From contig CAYPVK010000004.1 in assembly GCA_964414185.1 (NCBI GenBank), positions 39,944-103,943 on the forward strand: a stretch of DNA of 64,000 nucleotides. The letters are read 5' to 3'. Below the pieces are notes generated by a model that saw only the letters and a list, made by a program, of their open reading frames with translations, ran no database searches and was not told the DNA's origin. Below are positions 61,692-64,000 of the stretch, piece after piece. This stretch comes from UBA7488 sp964414185. Lineage in GTDB: Bacteria; Pseudomonadota; Alphaproteobacteria; CAAHEQ01; UBA3637. Position 1 is the first letter of the stretch. Each line of letters starts with the position of its first letter. Made by a program: the position numbers and the translations under genes.

Positions 61692-63032
61692 ATGAAACAG
61701 TCGATTATTGTTAAATTCGCCGAAAAACTTTTGTTTCTGATTATGGCATTGATGTTGTCAAATCCGTCAAACGCCGAACTCAGGATTGACGTATCGGGCG
61801 CCAATTCCGAACCGACGCCGCTTGCGATGCCCGTCTTAACGGGAAATTCCTCCTCCGCTTCGAAAATCGGCAAACAAATGACAGAAGTCATTGAAGCCGA
61901 CTTGGAAAGGTCAGGGTTAATCCGCATCATTAACCGCGATGCTTACATTCAAAATATGGAAAATGCCGGCACTCATCCGCGTTTTGCCGATTGGCAGGCA
62001 ATTAAAGCCCATGGGCTTGTTCACGGCGATGTGCAAGAAGAGCCAAACGGTAATTTAAAAATTTCATTCCGCCTGTGGGATGTGTTTGCCCAAAACCAAA
62101 TGGCGGCCAAGTCTTTGACCACAACCCCCGATGCTTGGCGCAAAACGGCTCATATTATCGCCGACGCGATTTATGAACGTTTGACCGGGGAAAGCGGTTA
62201 TTTTGATTCGGCCGTTGTGTTTATTTCCGAATCGGGCAATCAGAAAAAGCGTATAAAACGCTTGGCAATTATGGACCAGGACGGTGCCAACGTTAAATAT
62301 TTAACGGACGGGAAAGACACCGTCTTAACGCCGCGTTTTTCGCCGAACATGCGCCAAGTGACCTATTTTTCATATAAATCCGGCAAACCGAGCGTTTACA
62401 TTATGGACGTTAATACGGGGGCATCCGAATTGGTCGGGCATTTTGAAGGCATGACATTTGCGCCGCGTTTTTCGCCCGACGGCAAAAAATTAATCATGTC
62501 AATGGCGCGCAGAGGCAATTCGAACATATATTTGTATGATTTGGACACCGGAGCGACCAAAAAATTAACGGACAGCCCATTTATTGACACATCGCCCAGC
62601 TTTTCCCCCGACGGCAAACGCATTGTGTTTTCATCGGACAGAAGCGGCACGCAACAACTGTACGTCATGAATGCGGACGGGTCAAACATCAATCGTATCA
62701 GCTTTGGACAAGGCACCTATGCAACGCCCGTTTGGTCGCCGCGCGGGGATTATATTGCCTATACGCAAATCAAAAACGGGCAATTTCATATCGGATTGAT
62801 GCGCCCCGACGGTTCGGGAGAACGCGCTGTCGTCAACGGTTGGCTGGTTGAAGGGCCGACATGGGCGCCCAACGGCCGCGTGCTGATGTTCTATCGCCAA
62901 ACGCCTTCCGATACATGGGGTTTCGGCGGCAAAGCTAAATTGTACACGATTGATATTACGGGCTATAATGAACGCTTGGTCGATACGCCGCGCGATGCGT
63001 CGGATCCGGCTTGGTCGCCGCTGTTACATTAA
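61692..63032 (+). CDS. tolB: Tol-Pal system beta-propeller protein TolB
   Basis: 446 residues from the ATG at 61692, directly after tolA with GGAGG in its 3' end. Signal peptide (LLFLIMALMLSNPSNA), D1 domain, then six WD40-like propeller blades with repeats of RFSPDGKKL/SFSPDGKRI type. Binds Pal and TolA in the periplasm. Normally pal follows; here it does not. Confidence 0.96.
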   Translation: MKQSIIVKFAEKLLFLIMALMLSNPSNAELRIDVSGANSEPTPLAMPVLTGNSSSASKIGKQMTEVIEADLERSGLIRIINRDAYIQNMENAGTHPRFADWQAIKAHGLVHGDVQEEPNGNLKISFRLWDVFAQNQMAAKSLTTTPDAWRKTAHIIADAIYERLTGESGYFDSAVVFISESGNQKKRIKRLAIMDQDGANVKYLTDGKDTVLTPRFSPNMRQVTYFSYKSGKPSVYIMDVNTGASELVGHFEGMTFAPRFSPDGKKLIMSMARRGNSNIYLYDLDTGATKKLTDSPFIDTSPSFSPDGKRIVFSSDRSGTQQLYVMNADGSNINRISFGQGTYATPVWSPRGDYIAYTQIKNGQFHIGLMRPDGSGERAVVNGWLVEGPTWAPNGRVLMFYRQTPSDTWGFGGKAKLYTIDITGYNERLVDTPRDASDPAWSPLLH

Positions 63033-63170
63033 AGGTTGTTACGTTAAAGGAAGCGTTTTTATTTTTTTGATTAAAATCGTTCGTTGCGGCGATTGCGAAA
63101 AAAATATTGCTTTTTTGAAAAAAACGACGTACAAATAGGATATTGGCTTATTTTTCTGAAGGAGTTAACC

Positions 63171-63692
63171 ATGAAATTAAAACATATCTTTTGCGCCGTC
63201 ATCGGGTTTTCGTTGTTGACAGGTTGTTATTCTTATGAACTTGACGATGCCGAAGGGCGCGCCGAACGCCTGGCCGAAAAACGAGCCGTCGAAGGGTGTA
63301 AAATGGGCGATGAACATAAAGATTACCGCGATTGCGTCATTGCAACGGCTCAAAACAATTCGCCAAAAACATATGTAACGGGCGAAGATACGCAAGGGCG
63401 GCCGATTGCCATTATCAAAAGCGATAAACCATGCACGAATTGCGTAACGACACAAACGGTTGTTGAAACGGTTGAAGTTGTCCAAGAAACAAAACCCGCA
63501 TCGACATCAACGGTAAAGGAAACCGTCGTCACGACCGTAACAACGGAACCAGAGATTAAAGAAGTGCCCGTTCCCGAAGATAAAACATGGTGGGACGAAT
63601 ATAAGGAACAAAAGAAACCCGAACCCGTTGTTGAAGTCAAATGCCCGTGTGAAGATCCGAATGATCCTTGCCCGCAATGCGTTCAAAAATAG
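63171..63692 (+). CDS. Cys-rich lipoprotein in the usual pal position
   Basis: 173 residues from the ATG at 63171 (GAAGGAG upstream). Lipobox SLLTGC. The mature part has a charged helix (DAEGRAERLAEKRAVEGCK), CVTTQTVVETVEVVQETK-type Thr/Val repeats, and a C-terminal Cys cluster CPCEDPNDPCPQC. No OmpA-like domain is present, so it is not Pal. Family not recognised. Strong terminator follows. Confidence 0.8.
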   Translation: MKLKHIFCAVIGFSLLTGCYSYELDDAEGRAERLAEKRAVEGCKMGDEHKDYRDCVIATAQNNSPKTYVTGEDTQGRPIAIIKSDKPCTNCVTTQTVVETVEVVQETKPASTSTVKETVVTTVTTEPEIKEVPVPEDKTWWDEYKEQKKPEPVVEVKCPCEDPNDPCPQCVQK

Positions 63693-63703
63693 GATATATT
63701 TTT

Positions 63704-63733
63704 AAAAGGCTCCGATTCGCGGAGCCTTTTTTA
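63704..63733 (+). terminator. Terminator of the tol region
   Basis: 11-bp stem AAAAGGCTCCG/CGGAGCCTTTT with a 5-nt loop and a T run. Confidence 0.88.
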
Positions 63734-63909
63734 TTGCAAACGGGAATAAATCGGTATCAAGGCAAACCCCTTTTTTCAATGAAAAATTCCGATACGCATA
63801 AAAATTGCGCATGTCGGGGTATATTTTTATTGAAAAATAATTTTAAAAAATATATGATGTGTTCGTAATAGAGTTTTAAAAACCTTTTAAAATCATTAAG
63901 GATAAAAAC

Positions 63910-64000
63910 ATGAAAAACGCGAACAAAACTTCACAAAACATCACCCCCCCCCCCCATCCCCCGAAAAAAATGTAAATAATTCAATTACTTTTTTGCATAT
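63910..64000 (+). pseudogene. Start of an ORF disrupted by a 12-C tract, 3' end outside window
   Basis: ATG at 63910 with AAGGA upstream. After MKNANKTSQNIT the frame meets 12 consecutive C (63944-63955) and then stops at TAA 63973. With 10 or 13 C the frame stays open to the window edge (SPEKNVNNSITFLH). Either a phase-variable gene in the off state or a homopolymer sequencing error near a contig end. Too little is visible to name it. Confidence 0.5.

Noticed and set aside
1..64000. CRISPR array
   Set aside because: No regularly spaced direct repeats were found; the short tandem repeats at 25571 and 34462 have no spacers.

Overview
The window looks like a chromosomal segment of a moderately AT-rich alphaproteobacterium, probably an uncultured host-associated lineage. 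Evidence: the L36 protein type, an F1 operon split from Fo, a tolQRAB operon, ruvAB preceded by the alphaproteobacterial SOS box GAAC-N7-GAAC, and promoters of the form TTGAC(A/T)-N16/17-(TGC)TATA. The genus cannot be fixed from sequence alone. Most of the window is tightly packed core chromosome, interrupted by two phage-derived regions.

1-4.0 kb: the end of lnt, a putatively leaderless Cys/Gln-rich protein gene, rpmJ, and two small secreted Lys-rich coiled-coil proteins. 4.0-5.2 kb: a self-cleaving HTH/S24 (LexA-like) regulator, divergent from a 118-aa gene whose promoter carries a perfect SOS box. 5.3-15.2 kb: a compact, apparently intact T7/podovirus-type particle module: portal, Bbp19-like protein, scaffold, capsid, tail tubular A and B, internal virion protein, putative TerS, TerL, SleB-like hydrolase, coiled-coil/TM protein and holin. 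It has no integrase, polymerase or tail fibre and its codon use is host-like. It is either a degraded prophage or a candidate podovirus-derived gene-transfer-agent-like element.

16.0-20.9 kb (minus strand): an F1 ATP synthase operon in which atpH is not a separate gene. The delta C-terminal domain is fused to the N-terminus of alpha, and gamma and epsilon are enlarged. 21-28.5 kb: a YgjP-like metallopeptidase, a conserved operon of ATP-grasp, 7TM-transglutaminase and retropepsin-like lipoprotein, spmAB-like genes and a glycosyltransferase. 28.5-28.8 kb holds a strongly structured, pseudoknot-capable non-coding segment.

30-43.6 kb is an accessory island ending at an initiator tRNA-fMet gene. 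It holds a DUF3800 two-gene module between 33-bp imperfect direct repeats, and two diverged copies of a three-gene unit (304-aa protein, abiEi, abiEii) that have decayed reciprocally. In copy 1, hipBA has replaced the front of abiEi. It also holds truncated LMW-phosphatase and UvrD fragments meeting at a junction, phage remnants (PAPS-reductase-like, holin, endolysin), and a serine recombinase with DUF2924. 44-64 kb returns to core genes: an OmpA/Pal-like lipoprotein, a Sel1 protein, a D,D-carboxypeptidase, uvrC with an in-frame palindromic insert, pgsA, dnaB, membrane proteins, SOS-boxed ruvAB, ybgC-tolQRAB and a Cys-rich lipoprotein. At the end is an ORF with a 12-C tract that puts it out of frame.

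The strongest leads are the delta-alpha fusion, the palindromic insert in uvrC, and the podovirus-type particle cluster beside an SOS-type regulator.
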